NCBI RefSeq assembly: GCF_000203815.1
Contig: NW_004457624.1
Location: 992,001 to 1,056,000 of the forward strand
Length of the DNA stretch: 64,000 bases
Direction: 5' to 3'
From: Cavenderia fasciculata
Lineage: Eukaryota > Evosea > Eumycetozoa > Acytosteliales > Cavenderiaceae
Made by a program: the position numbers and the translations under genes. The notes under the pieces were generated by a model. That model searched no databases, was not told the DNA's origin, and was given only the letters and a program-made list of their open reading frames with translations. Positions 23,430-34,598 of this stretch are shown in pieces. Every line of letters starts with the position of its first letter. Positions within the stretch are counted from its first letter, which is position 1.

Positions 23430-23757
23430 GAACCAATAGATTGAAAGGCTGGAAGAAGGGTATCCACCATCGTCGGCATGAACCCATCGTATACAATGAT
23501 AGCAACTTGCAGACCTGTAGGTATTGAATTGACATTTGCAATAAACTTGTCATTTTGTTCTGGTGCCTGTGGATAGTTGCAAAAGTTAAAAGGAAATAAA
23601 GAGTATGTATGCTTGGGGTTATACGGAACTAAAATCCATAGATTGATACCTGAGAGTCTATGAAAAGATCATTCATACCAATACAATCCACTCCTTGATA
23701 ATCGAATAGTGATTGTGTCTCGCTACGCGCCACCAGAGTTACTGGGTTAGGGTTTGC
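23430..23757 (-). pseudogene. ILEI-family gene fragment, opposite strand
   Basis: Read leftwards from 23757, the DNA matches the 5' end of the 552-4467 gene closely (PVTLVAR-like start, then SLFDYQG, GMNDLFIDS, WIL-PYNP), then SIPTG, MVDTLLPAFQSIGS. A frame break lies immediately after the first codons and others follow. It stops at about 23430, facing the previous fragment tail to tail. Confidence 0.7.
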
Positions 23758-24185
23758 ATCAACGCTATATCAGCGTTACAAGAAGAAGAAGAAGAAGTAT
23801 TCTTTCAATAAAAAGAAAGTGCTTCTGTCTATCATCATTTTTCTATATTCAAACTTTAACATTGGGTAAAAAAAGAAAGATTTATTCTTTCTTCTTCAAT
23901 ACTAGTTAAAAATTAATAATCATCAAGCAATCTAGATAGATGAGATATTAATATTAAAATTGCATGAGAGAAATTTAATTTAAATAAATATTAATATTTA
24001 ATATATTAAATTTTATATTAATTAATTAAAATACGCTTGGCCTTTTGAATTGATCGAGATTGAACTTGCAGTGTTCTCATGGATATATATAATCCTTTAA
24101 ATAAATAGATGAGAATAGTGCGTTATATGTCTTGTGATTGTGATAGATATCTACGATACTTCTCTTAATATATCTTTTTTTTTTT

Positions 24186-24466
24186 GTGCCTTGGTCATCT
24201 GTTTTACTCGACCAGATGCGCCATACTCCAAGACCCTAGTAGTAGTAGTCACGGGTTTATATTCGATGCCATTGTATCTTGTAAAGAAGCCTTCGACTTC
24301 TACCTCTCCATTGTTTAAAGGGTCATCTCCAAAGGATTCGATGGCAGCACCACCCTTTCGACCAAGCTTTGAGCTTCTTGAAATGATTCTGAACCAATAG
24401 ATTGAAAGGATGGTAGAAGGGCACCATGCGTTGATGGTAGAAATCCATCGAACACAATGACGACTC
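24186..24466 (-). pseudogene. ILEI-family gene fragment, middle part
   Basis: Leftwards from 24466 it reads RVVIVFDGFLPSTHGALLPS, then FQSIGSESFQEAQS. A deletion shifts the frame before the GRKGG box, after which FGDDPLNNGEVEVEG and TRYNGIEYKPVTT appear in another frame. The order matches residues about 90-180 of the 552-4467 protein. Both ends are missing. No other gene is visible in the 23760-24186 spacer, which is AT-rich. Confidence 0.68.
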
Positions 24467-24595
24467 TTTCAAAATTAATTAAAAATCTAAAAAAGGAATT
24501 ATTGTCAACAATTGTAATTGTAAATGAATCATTGAGTATTTTCTCCTATCATATCACGATGGATGGAAATAAAACAGTGCTGGTGATTTATTTAT

Positions 24596-25093
24596 TTATT
24601 TATTATTATTATATTTAATCAATTGTGAAAAGTCAAAATCATCGTAGTACGATGTCTTTGATGTTTGGATAGAGGTGGCGTTGGTTTCGACTCTTACCTC
24701 TCCTTTGTTTAAAGGGTCGTCTCCAAAGGATTCGAGGGCACTACCACCCTTTCGACCAACCATACAATACTTTTGATAGTGTTGAGCTTCTTGAAACCTA
24801 GTTGAACCAATGGATTGAAAGGCTGGTAGAAGGATGTCTTGCATTCCTGCTAGAAATCCATCGTATACGATGATAGCCACTTGCGCATCTGGAGGCAAGG
24901 AATTCACCATTTCTACAAATTCGTTCATTCGTTGTTTTGTTTTTGGATATTGGTTAAGGTGAGGAGCAAAACATAAACAACCAGGATGATCAACCCATAG
25001 ATTGATACCTGACCCTATCGCAAACCCAGCCCAAATGCGCCCATTCCAAATGAATTTTGGGCGTCTATCCAATGATACCAGTAATGTTGTCAT
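24596..25093 (-). CDS. Single-module ILEI-family protein (possibly a truncated copy)
   Basis: Intact ORF of 165 residues from an ATG at 25093. It has GSGINLWVDHPG, RMNEFVEMVNSLP, VAIIVYDGFLAGM, LLPAFQSIGS and QKYCMVGRKGG, covering one whole ILEI module equivalent to the first module of the 552-4467 protein. After FGDDPLNKGEVRVE it departs into unrelated low-complexity residues and stops. An intact frame in a family where the other copies here are broken suggests either a functional one-domain protein or a recent truncation. It is divergent from the ankyrin-like gene that begins about 300 bp away. Confidence 0.5.
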   Translation of the reverse strand: MTTLLVSLDRRPKFIWNGRIWAGFAIGSGINLWVDHPGCLCFAPHLNQYPKTKQRMNEFVEMVNSLPPDAQVAIIVYDGFLAGMQDILLPAFQSIGSTRFQEAQHYQKYCMVGRKGGSALESFGDDPLNKGEVRVETNATSIQTSKTSYYDDFDFSQLIKYNNNK

Positions 25094-25352
25094 CTCTCTC
25101 TGTTTGTTGTAGAGTTGAAACGTGTTATAACGCTAATTGATGTATGATAAGATATAGAATAATATTGGTTTCTTTATCCACAGATCTATCATAATCTTTT
25201 TAAATGTATATTGTGTATCTGTACAGAGCAGAGATACAAATATACATAGCCGAACTTTAGTGCGACCTCCTTCAAAATTAAAAAAAAAATGATTTATTCT
25301 TCGATTGGGAATTATTAAATTAATCATTCATAATAATGAATAATAGTAATGA
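25094..25352. promoter_or_regulatory. Divergent spacer with AAT microsatellite
   Basis: This gap lies between the single-module ILEI ORF and the ankyrin-like copy 1. The right end is an imperfect AAT/AGT repeat that overlaps where the ankyrin-like start codon would be. Confidence 0.4.
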
Positions 25353-27818
25353 ATAATAATAATAATAGAAATAGTAATAACAATCATAGATGTATTTAGA
25401 AATAGATATCTATTAAAATTGATAGTTAATGACATACGAAGCAACAGTGAAACAATAGAGTTACTTGGTGCACGACTACCATTGTACATTGGTTCGAGCT
25501 ATGATGCACTCAAACATTGGTCACCACAGTCAAATGACAAAGTATTTCCTCCTCTTCGTAGAAGGTATCTACATCTAGTGCAAGACTTGGAGTGGGTCAT
25601 CAAGAACAAGTACTTTGGTCTATTGAAAGATATCTTGACATCACACCTAAAAGATGTGAACGTTACACCAAAGCTGATCGAATTGACTCAGCAATGTGCT
25701 GGTGATCCCGAATTGATGCAGTTCCTATTGACAAGCCTGTCACACCAATTTAAAGAATACTTTGGCTCGGAAGACATAAACACCAAACAATCCTCGCATC
25801 GTTACTTTCGAACATCTCTACCTCCAGTTGGATTGATTGCAGGTTACCTCTTGGGAATTGTCATTCATGGTGATATTCAAGTTTGGAATGCAATCATTAA
25901 TATTATCAACTCTATTCAAAACAACAACAACAAAAATATTAATAATAATAATACTACGCAATCAGATGATAATATTAATAATAGTAATAATACATCAACT
26001 AAATCAAAAAGTGTATTTAGTAGTATTTTTTCTAGAACCAAGAAAGAAAAGGAAAAGAAATCAAATGAATCATCGTCATCGTCAATATCATCACCATCAT
26101 CTATTCTACACTTGTTATTTAGACGTACAAATATACCAGAGGCTATATTGAAATCTAAAAACTTTACAGTTGATATGATTATCAAACAATGTATTATATC
26201 CAACAAGAAAGAGATACTCGTCAACATTGTAGAGACTATTGGTGCAAAGGAACTGGGTGCTTTTATCGACAGTATGGCAGAGTCTAAACATGGCAGCATG
26301 TTGGCAGTCGACCTCTTTGATGTGGACAATAGTAATACTCTTGTCTACCTCTATCAAACACTACCAATTAAAACATTTTCCAATCTATTTGGTAATCCCA
26401 TATCAGCTATTTTAGCAACCAAAGATACAACAACCATCACCAATTACCTCAGCAACTGTGAAATTGATCAAGTTACAGCCACAAATCATATCACACAATA
26501 TATTACCTATTTATTTAAACCTTCACCATCCTCTTCATCTCCTTCGCCTTCATTCCAACATATTTCATTGATTCTAAATCATTTTGGAATATTTAATCAA
26601 AATGAATCAACCAAAATAGTAGAACAAATGAAACAACTGGTATCACATAAAGAAGAGGCAAAAGGAGCAGGGTTATTATACTGTGCAGAATTATATTTAA
26701 CAATGATAAAACATGACCAACATAAAAGAGAATTAATCGATCGATCTCAACATACTTCAACAATGGGAGGTTCTAAAGAGGTTAAAATATTATTTTCAAT
26801 ATATCAATACCTCATCCCTACTTTGGATAAAGAAGGAGAAGGAGAAGAAGAAGGAAAAGCAGAAAGATATACTAAAAGATGTGAATATTTATTAGATAGA
26901 GTTGGATTTGGATTTATTTGCAAACTTGGATCATTATCACTTGTAAAATCATCATTATCACTTTTACAATCAAGATCATTTGGAAATCAATATATCAACT
27001 TGTTATCAAATAGATTAGAGGTTGTAGAGTTTTGTGGTGATGTTATATGTAATCAAAAAATTGTTGGACTGGAATTTGATTCAAGAGATTCAATGCAAGC
27101 TTTAACACTTGCCTATTCACGTAATCAATGGGATATTATAAGGTACATAGTTCTCATTGTTCTACCACGTTTAGATAAAACCATTACATTAATTCGTGTT
27201 CCTCCACTATTGGTGCATCGTGCAGCTCAACTCGGTCACCATGATGTAGTCAGAATCTTATCAATCTATGTTGACAATTATTCTGGTAATGATGAACCAA
27301 CTAATCAACAACAAACTAGTACAACTACAATAGAGACAGATCCATTGATCAAGGAAGAAAACCAACTCATAGAGACAGCCAAAACTTTCTTACGTATTGA
27401 AAATAATCCTCCAGCTCATGTGGTCCGTATGAGTTGGCATCGATCATATCAAGATGCCGTATCTCGACAATGTTATCCTTTAATCGAGTATCTTTTAACA
27501 ATAGATCTCAGGTACCAACCAACACCACCAATGATAGAACTCGATCGTCCATTGGCAATGAGCAATTTTTCATTTGTCAAAAAGCTTCTCCAATCCCCAC
27601 TTAACATTCCACTTGTTGTTGCTCTAGAGTCAACTTGGAAGATTGTTGGTATGTATGGTACTGTCGAATGGATCACACAAATCCTCCAAAAATATCCTCC
27701 AACTTTCAAGTGGCAAAGAACATACCTCGATCAACTTGTTCAAGGTGCTAAAATGAATTATGAACATGGTGCCCAAATATTAAAACACATCAATGAAAAT
27801 GATATCCTTGTAAAATAA
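25353..27818 (+). pseudogene. Dictyostelid ankyrin-like family gene, copy 1; no in-frame ATG (pseudogene or frameshifted)
   Basis: The long frame encodes about 820 residues nearly identical to copy 2 at 29549-31990: VFRNRYLLKLIV start, then LLGARLPLYIGSSYDAL, LVQDLEWVIKNKYFGLL, VGLIAGYLLGIVIHGD, TIGAKELGAFIDSMAESK, LLSNRLEVVEFCGDVICN and PLAMSNFSFVKKLL. The helical repeats and the 'W(V/I)KNKYFGLL' segment are typical of the large dictyostelid family annotated as ankyrin-repeat proteins; function unknown. In copy 2 the frame opens with ATG-Asn-Thr-Asn. Here the matching ATG-(AAT)n lies one base out of frame with VFRNRYL, and no in-frame ATG exists back to a TGA at 25350. It also has a Lys/Ser insert (TKSKSVFSSIFSRTKKEK) absent from copy 2. 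Confidence 0.7.
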
Positions 27819-28034
27819 TAATAGTGTAATAATAATAATGTAATAATAATGTAATAATAATATAATATGTATACTTTATAATAAAAAAAAAGAAAGAAAG
27901 ATTATAAAATTTCTTTTTAAAATTTATTTATTTATTTTTCTTTTTTTTCTCTTAGGTTCGATGGATCATGTGATCGAAAAGATATTTTCAATAACATTAA
28001 ACATTTTACTTTTATTATCTCTATTTTAGTAAAA
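27819..28034. other. Short AT-rich spacer with TAATAATG repeats
   Basis: This is the 3' flank of ankyrin-like copy 1 and the leader of the F-box-like gene. It has AATAATGT repeats near 27820-27860 and holds no gene. Confidence 0.5.
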
Positions 28035-29419
28035 ATGGAGGAAGTAGTAATATATGATATCGATGATTTATACATGTCTAGTAGAAAACAATTGATACAA
28101 TTGTGTGAAGATAGACAGATAGAATGGAACAAATTAGAAGTGAACGAGAAGTTGGTGAATAAGCTAATGCAAGATCAACAAGAAAGAGTCAAGTTTAAAG
28201 AGTTGGTAGCTCCTTTGTACATGTATCACAAGGGTCACGTCGATCACACTCTACCTACCTATCTAATCATTAAAATCATTGGAATGGTGTGGAATGAGCT
28301 ACTCGATGAAAGTCATGCCGTCGATCTATCACTCCCATTAATCTTTAAAAAAAGAGAAAGACTTGGAATGGTTTGTATTTATTATAATATATACATTTAT
28401 CCACACAATCTATTATTGTTTAACTTATACTTATTTTTTAGGCACTTGGATTATCATTAATTAGTAAACAATTATTTAATGTAGTTGCTACATTTTATAG
28501 TTCCTTTCAATTGATGGAAAGTGGTTCTGAAATGATGAGTCATCTGCAACGAATTTATTGTGTATTCAAGACACCGGCAAGAATCAATACGAGCAGCAAG
28601 GCATTGGATGTAGCATTCTTTATGAAACAACCAACCTTGCACATGAAATATGCCTTTCACAAGGTACGCAAACTTGACATTACGTCGTACGGCGGTGGCG
28701 AAGGTCCGATCCGACTAGACAGCTTTAACAACATCCGTACACTGATGACCCGGTTGGTCAGCTTTACAGCGTCACAGGTTAAAATGGATGACAAGCTTCT
28801 CCAAGTTTTGATCAATATCCCAACTATTGTCAAGATTGATATTAGTCAGGTCGACGTACCCATCTCGGTTGTCAACACATTCCTTTCCAAATTGAATCGT
28901 CAAATGGAGACCATCAAGTTACCAGCCAAATGCAACATCACCTCTCTCACACCGACAGTTGCCAATTCCATCACCACATACTCGGGTCCCCTCGATCCAA
29001 ATGTTGCCCTACCAAAATTAACCAAATACATTCACAATCTATATTCTTTGCCTCATTCACTAGAGAATCTGTCCTCGATGTTGCCAAATATTCGGTATTT
29101 GGCAGTTGACCTAAAACATGAAAAGGGTCTTTGGTTGGGTGTCATTGAATTGCTTGCACACTTGCACACTGTCGAGGATTGTCAAGACTATCAACCCATC
29201 AACCACACCGACACCTCTTTACCCATTTACAAATTCACCAATCCTACATTCTCCACCTTTGCCATTCGTTTCTATCTAAAGGATCGTGACTCTTCCTATA
29301 TCCTAAGAGACACAAGATCAATGTTTACAAAATCATCTTTTACCTATTCCAAAGAACAATGGAAATATAGAAAATGGTATATTAAAGTTCAATATAAATA
29401 TGTAATTCCACAAGTATAA
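28035..29419 (+). CDS. F-box-like dictyostelid protein with SAP-like N-terminus
   Basis: Two exons, 28035-28370 and 28442-29419, give 437 residues. The N-terminus (DLYMSSRKQLIQLCEDRQIEW) resembles a SAP/helix-extension-helix motif. Next comes an F-box-like segment, LPTYLIIKIIGMVWNELL, followed after a charged insert by LGLSLISKQLFNVVATF across the splice. The remainder resembles a decayed leucine-rich array (TLMTRLVSFTASQVKM, LENLSSMLPNIRYLAV), as in many dictyostelid F-box/LRR paralogues thought to recruit substrates to SCF ligases. It is the unique sequence inside the inverted ankyrin-like pair. The family type is a pattern-based inference. Confidence 0.65.
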
Positions 29420-29548
29420 TAAAACAAATAAATAAACTAGGTTTATAAAAAGAAATAAATACCTTTTATTTTTAATATTATACATTAGTATGTATAAACA
29501 CAAAAAGACTATTTACAGTTCATTGAAATTATTACCATTATTTTTATA

Positions 29549-30121
29549 TTACAGGTAAGTAATCTCATTACCGCCAAATACATTATAATCTATGCTTTTC
29601 GGATGGACAATGTCAACTATAATGATATCATTTTCATTGATGTATTTCAAGATTTGAGATCCATGTTTATAGTTCATTTTTGCGCCTTGAACAAGTTGAT
29701 CGATGTATGTTAAATTTGTTGATCTATTCCATTTGGTTGGAGAATATTTTTGGAGGATTTGTATGACCCATTCGACAGTACCATACATACCAACAATCTT
29801 CCAAGTTGAATCTAGAGCAACAACAAGTGGAATGTTAAGTGGGGATTGGAGAAGCTTTTTGACAAATGAAAAGTTACTCATTGCCAATGGACGATCGAGC
29901 TCTATCATTGGTGGTGTTGTTCGGTACATGGGGTCAATTGTTAAAAGATACTCTATTAAAGGATAACATTGTCGAGATATGGCATCTTTATAATATTGAT
30001 ACCAACATCGTATTACACGGTCTGTAGGAATACCTCCACCCTCTACATCTAAAAAATTTTTAACAGTCTCTATAAGTTGGTTTTCTTCCTTGATCAATGG
30101 ATCTGTCTCTGTTGTACTAGT

Positions 30122-30153
<32 letters not shown>

Positions 30154-31990
30154 GATTAGATGCTTCCATAATAATAAAATCAGAGTAATTGTCAACATAG
30201 ACTGATAAGATTTGAACGACATCATGGTGACCGAGTTGAGATGCACGATGAACCAATAGTGGAGTGACATAGATAAAGGTTTTAGATTTATCCAAGCATG
30301 GTAGAACCATAACAACTATGTACCTTATAATATCCCACTGGTCACGTGAATAGGCAAGTGATAAAGCTTGCAATAAATATTTGATATCAAATTCCAGTCC
30401 AGCAATTTTTTGATGATTACATATAACATCACCACAAAACTCTACGACCTCTAATCTATTTGATAACAAGTTGATATATTGATTTCCAAATGATCTTGAT
30501 TGTAAAAGTGATAATGATGATTTTACAAGTGATAATGATCCAAGTTTGCAAATAAATCCAAATCCAACTCTATCTAATAAATATTCACATCTTTTGGTAT
30601 ATCTTTCTGCTTTTCCTTCCTCTTCTTCTTCTTCTCCTTCTTTATCCAAAGCAGGAACGAGGTATTGACAAATTGAAAATAATATTTTCACTTGTTTAGA
30701 ATCCCTCATTGTTGTAGTATGTTGAGATTGATCCATTAATTCTCTTTTATGTTGGTCATGTTTTATCATTGTTAAATATAATTCTGCACAGTATAATAAC
30801 CCTGCTCCTTTTGCCTCTTCTTTAGGTGATACCAGTTGTTTCATTCTTTCTGAAACCTTATTTGATTCATTTTGATTAAATATTGCAAAATGATTGAGAA
30901 TAAATGAAATATGTTGGAATGAAGGTGAAGGAGATGAAGAGGATGGTGAAGGTTTAAATAAATAGGTAATATATTGTGTGATATGATTTGTGGCTGTAAC
31001 TTGTTCGATTTCACAGTTGCTGAGGTAATTGGTGATGGTTGTTGTATCTTTGGTTGCTAAAATAGCTGATATGGGATTACCAAATAGATTGGAAAATGTT
31101 TTAATTGGTAGTGTTTGATAAAGGTATACAAGCGTATTACTATTATCCATGTCAAAGAGGTCGACTGCCAACATGCTGCCATGTTTAGACTCTGCCATGC
31201 TATCTATAAAAGCACCCAGTTCCTTTGCACCAATAGTCTCTACAATGTTGACGAGTATCTCTTTCTTGTTGGATATTATACATTGTTTGATAATCATATC
31301 AACTGTAAAGTTTTTAGATTCCAATATTGTCTCTGGTATCTGTGTATGTCTAAATAACAAGTGTAGAATAGATGACGATGGTATTGACGATTCATTTGAT
31401 TTGTTGTTGGTAGCGTTGGTGTTAATGTTGATGTTGTTGTTGTTGTTTTGAATAGAGTTGATAATATTAATGATTGCATTCCAAACTTGAATATCACCAT
31501 GAATGACAATTCCCAAGAGGTAGCCTGTAATCAATCCAACTGGAGGTAGAGGAGGATCTTTAGTATTTACATCCTTCTCTGAGCCAAAGTATTCTCTAAA
31601 TTGGTGTGACAGGTTTGTCAATAGGAACTGCATCAATTCGGGATCACCAGCACATTGCTGAGTCAATTCGATGAGCTTTGGTGTAACGGTCACATCTTTT
31701 AAGTGTGATGTCAAGATATCTTTCAATAGACCAAAGTACTTGTTCTTGATAACCCATTCCAAGTCTTGTACCAGGTGTAGATACCGTCTACGAAGAGGAG
31801 GAAATACTTTGTCATTTGATTGTGGTGACCAATGTTTGAGTGCATCATAGCTCGAACCAATGTACAACGGTAGTCGCGCACCAAGTAACTCTATTGTCTC
31901 ACCACCGCTACTTTGTATCTTATTAACTATCAATTTTAATAGATATCTATTTCTAAATACATCTGTGATTGCTTGATTGTTAGTATTCAT
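29549..31990 (-). CDS. Dictyostelid ankyrin-like family protein, copy 2 (intact)
   Basis: Single open frame of 813 residues from an ATG at 31990, starting MNTNNQAITDVFRNRYL. It is the intact paralogue of copy 1 in opposite orientation, about 1.7 kb away. Helical repeats run throughout (LVQDLEWVIKNKYFGLL, GLITGYLLGIVIHGD, TIGAKELGAFIDSMAESK, LLVHRASQLGHHDVVQIL, PLAMSNFSFVKKLL). The segment HRASQLGHHDVVQIL has the ankyrin helix-turn-helix look. A poly-Gln tract from a GTT/CAA repeat lies at about residues 612-622. It carries a C-terminal extension, IIIVDIVHPKSIDYNVF, that copy 1 lacks. Function unknown; the family is greatly expanded in dictyostelids. Confidence 0.75.
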
Positions 31991-32090
31991 TAACTATAAC
32001 ATTAATTATTTCAAGTAAAACAAATGATTATTAATGTGAAAAACATTTAAAACTTTCAACCATACAAACAACAACAATAACAATTCATTC
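31991..32090. other. Short AT-rich spacer
   Basis: This 100-bp gap separates ankyrin-like copy 2 from a divergent ILEI fragment. It mirrors the arrangement at 25094-25352 next to copy 1. Confidence 0.4.
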
Positions 32091-32254
32091 CATTTCATTG
32101 GGTTGGAATGAATTGTTGTGGAGCGAATGGTAATCGAATAGGGTCTGGTATCAATCTGTGGATTTTTGATCCGTACTGCCCTATCTTTGGTATGGCTGCC
32201 TTTCCTTTTCACTTTAACAATTATGCCAATACACCAGATCAACCGATTTCTTAA
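32091..32254 (+). pseudogene. ILEI-family gene fragment
   Basis: One frame reads FHWVGMNCCGANGNRI, GSGINLWIFDPYCPIFG, then AAFPFHFNNYANTPDQ, and stops after PIS. It corresponds to the first half of the first ILEI module. No start codon lies in frame and the rest of the gene is absent. It is divergent from ankyrin-like copy 2, as the intact one-module ILEI ORF is from copy 1. Confidence 0.75.
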
Positions 32255-32715
32255 ATAACTAATTTCTTTAATTGTACAAAGAAGAAAAAGAAGAAGAGGG
32301 TAATATATATTTATTATCTCATTATTTAGTATTATTATTCTTTTTTAATACATTTTTTTACTTTTACATTTTAATTTGTTTGTTGTTATTATTATATATA
32401 TATCTCTATTGTTTTCTATATGCCAAAAAATCCCAACTATTAATACCATTTACAATGAGTGAATCATAAGTGATGATATTCTATTTTGTAAATACTTTTA
32501 ATTTGGTGGGGTCCCCCTCTTGAAAAAATAATTATTGTTCTTTTATCTTTGAACTTCTTACCGATATAGATATATGTAAAGGAAAGAAATAACTTCAACA
32601 CTATAACAATATATTATAACAAATATGATAACAAAGAAAAGTGAACAAACAATGTAAATTAACTTGCAATTAAACAAAACTACAAGTATTATAGTCTCTA
32701 CTACTGTTTGTAACA
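32255..32715. other. AT-rich intergenic DNA
   Basis: This spacer before the DDE gene is highly A/T-rich, with one GC island (GGTGGGGTCCCCCTC at about 32503). It has no open frame with protein-like composition. I looked for terminal inverted repeats of the DDE element here and could not identify any by eye. Confidence 0.4.
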
Positions 32716-34598
32716 ATGAACGTCAATTCAACAAAAGATCTAGATAAGATCCCACCACATGTAATTAAAGATTACTGCGGTGTTTATTATCCAACACTTG
32801 TACATCTAAATGAAATCGTTGGTAAATGTGGAGGTGTGGAGTTAAGACACATCTACTGGGCAATGACATACTTTCGACAGTTTGTGCCCTTTTCGAATCT
32901 AGCCACCAACTTTAATGTCAGTATTCGAACTATGAACGATTGGGTCAATCAATCCATTGACGAGTTATATAAAGCTATCAAACCAAGAATTGATTCTGTA
33001 TGTACATAGATATATTTATAAAAATAACAACCCTTCTTGGGCTATTCCATTTAATTAACATTTATTATTACATTATATTCCAGTTTGATGAAGTTTTAAA
33101 GACCTCTAGAAGAAGCAGTCCTTATTATGACTCGAAAGGAATTGGAGTGTTGACATCTACATTTGTTGAAACCACCAAGCCATCCCACCCTCAAAAGAGA
33201 ACACAGAATTACTATGGTATGTAAAATTGTTTATAATTATTTAATAACTCGACATATAATTAATTTATTTATTTGTTAATAATAGAAAAGCACGATGCAT
33301 GTGGAGTAAAATTCGAGCAAGTTATTTCATTGGATGGTCAACTGGTTTGGATAAAAGGTCCATTCCCTGGATCAATGAATGATAATGTGATAGCCCAAAC
33401 GACTAATCCATTGGTTCTTTGTACATTGAACGAAGAACATTTGCTTGGAGACAGGGTTTACCAGGGATTTAGACGTATTGTAGTCCCTCACAAAAAGAGA
33501 GCAAATGTACCATTGACCACCGAACAAAAGGAAAGAAATGAACATGTTGCACAAAACAGGGTGGTAGTGGATAAATATTTGGAAAATTTAAAAGTGTTTG
33601 GTTGTTTTAACAAACCATGGAGATCTTCTATCGAACAGCTCACAAAAGCTTTCTATATTATCAACTATGTCGTTAATTTTGAGATGGATAATGGTCTAAG
33701 ATGGACTCGTAGCTCAAACACTGTCAATCAAATCGAGCCTAGACCTGTACAGGTAGCAGCCATGAGACCAACTCAAACCAGTATGGCTACACCACCTGTA
33801 GCAGTAGATATGAGATCACTTGGAAGTAGCATTCCCCCACCTCCAATAGAGTCAACACCAACAACTAGAGTACCAAATATTTTGGATCTCATACCCATTC
33901 CCTCCTCAACCACCATCCCCATTGTTGTCAAATCAACATCTGCTACTTCACGTGAACCCAAAAGAAAAAGATATTCTTGCACTGGGGATTTACTATCAGT
34001 TGATGAAATTATTGCTAAAACTAGTATGACCCCACCACCAGTATCAGTCGATAGGATATCACTTGGAACAGACATGGCCCCACCCCCTATCGAGTCAACC
34101 TCAGCTAGAGTACCAAATAGTATGACTCCATCACCTATTTCTTCATACTCTCAAACATCCGACTTTAGATTATATCAAAAGATATTTACTCCCATTGTTC
34201 ATTATGAAGATGAAAAAACAGATACAGGTATGTTATTTAAATATCCAATGTGTATTATATTATATTTTATTAATCTCTTTTTTATTTATTTATATTTTAA
34301 ATTAGGTTTTGATAGAGCATTTGTTTATTTCCCAAGAATGACTGGTACAAAAGTGTTGGGAGCCCGATTCGACCATGATCGTGGCCAATTAATCACTCAT
34401 CTAAGAACTCATTCTTTTAACCGCGATTGGTTTGGTCCGAATGGTGAATGGAACAACTGGGTCAATATACCATGTCCCCATGACATTTTCATTCCCCTTC
34501 AAATGGAAAGAGTTGCATCCCTTGTTAATTTAGAGATATTTTCAGAAACCAATCAACATTTTATTGTTGTCTCTATCCTATTTGTTGGCAAAAACTGA
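32716..34598 (+). CDS. PIF/Harbinger-type DDE_Tnp_4 transposase-derived gene
   Basis: Four exons (32716-32997, 33084-33216, 33286-34227, 34306-34598), all in phase, give 549 residues. The N-terminus has a helix-turn-helix (FVPFSNLATNFNVSIRTMNDWV), as in HTH_Tnp_4. The core matches DDE_Tnp_4: KFEQVISLDGQLVWIKGPFP, GSMNDNVIAQ, HLLGDRVYQGFRRIVVPHKK, LTTEQKERNEHVAQNRVVVD and KYLENLKVFGCF. The second Asp (LLGDRVYQ) is kept. The third acidic residue is Asp (VVVD) where these enzymes carry Glu, and the usual first Asp near DGT is not seen (LTSTFVETTKP). A Pro-rich region with two or three RSLGSSIPPPP-type repeats follows, then an extra domain FDRAFVYFPRMTGTKVLG. It may be a domesticated host gene or an inactive element that keeps its introns. 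Confidence 0.75.

Noticed and set aside
25916-26329. Antisense frames within the two ankyrin-like copies
   Set aside because: They recur in both copies only because the sense sequence is duplicated; hydrophobic Leu runs come from AAT/AAC repeats.
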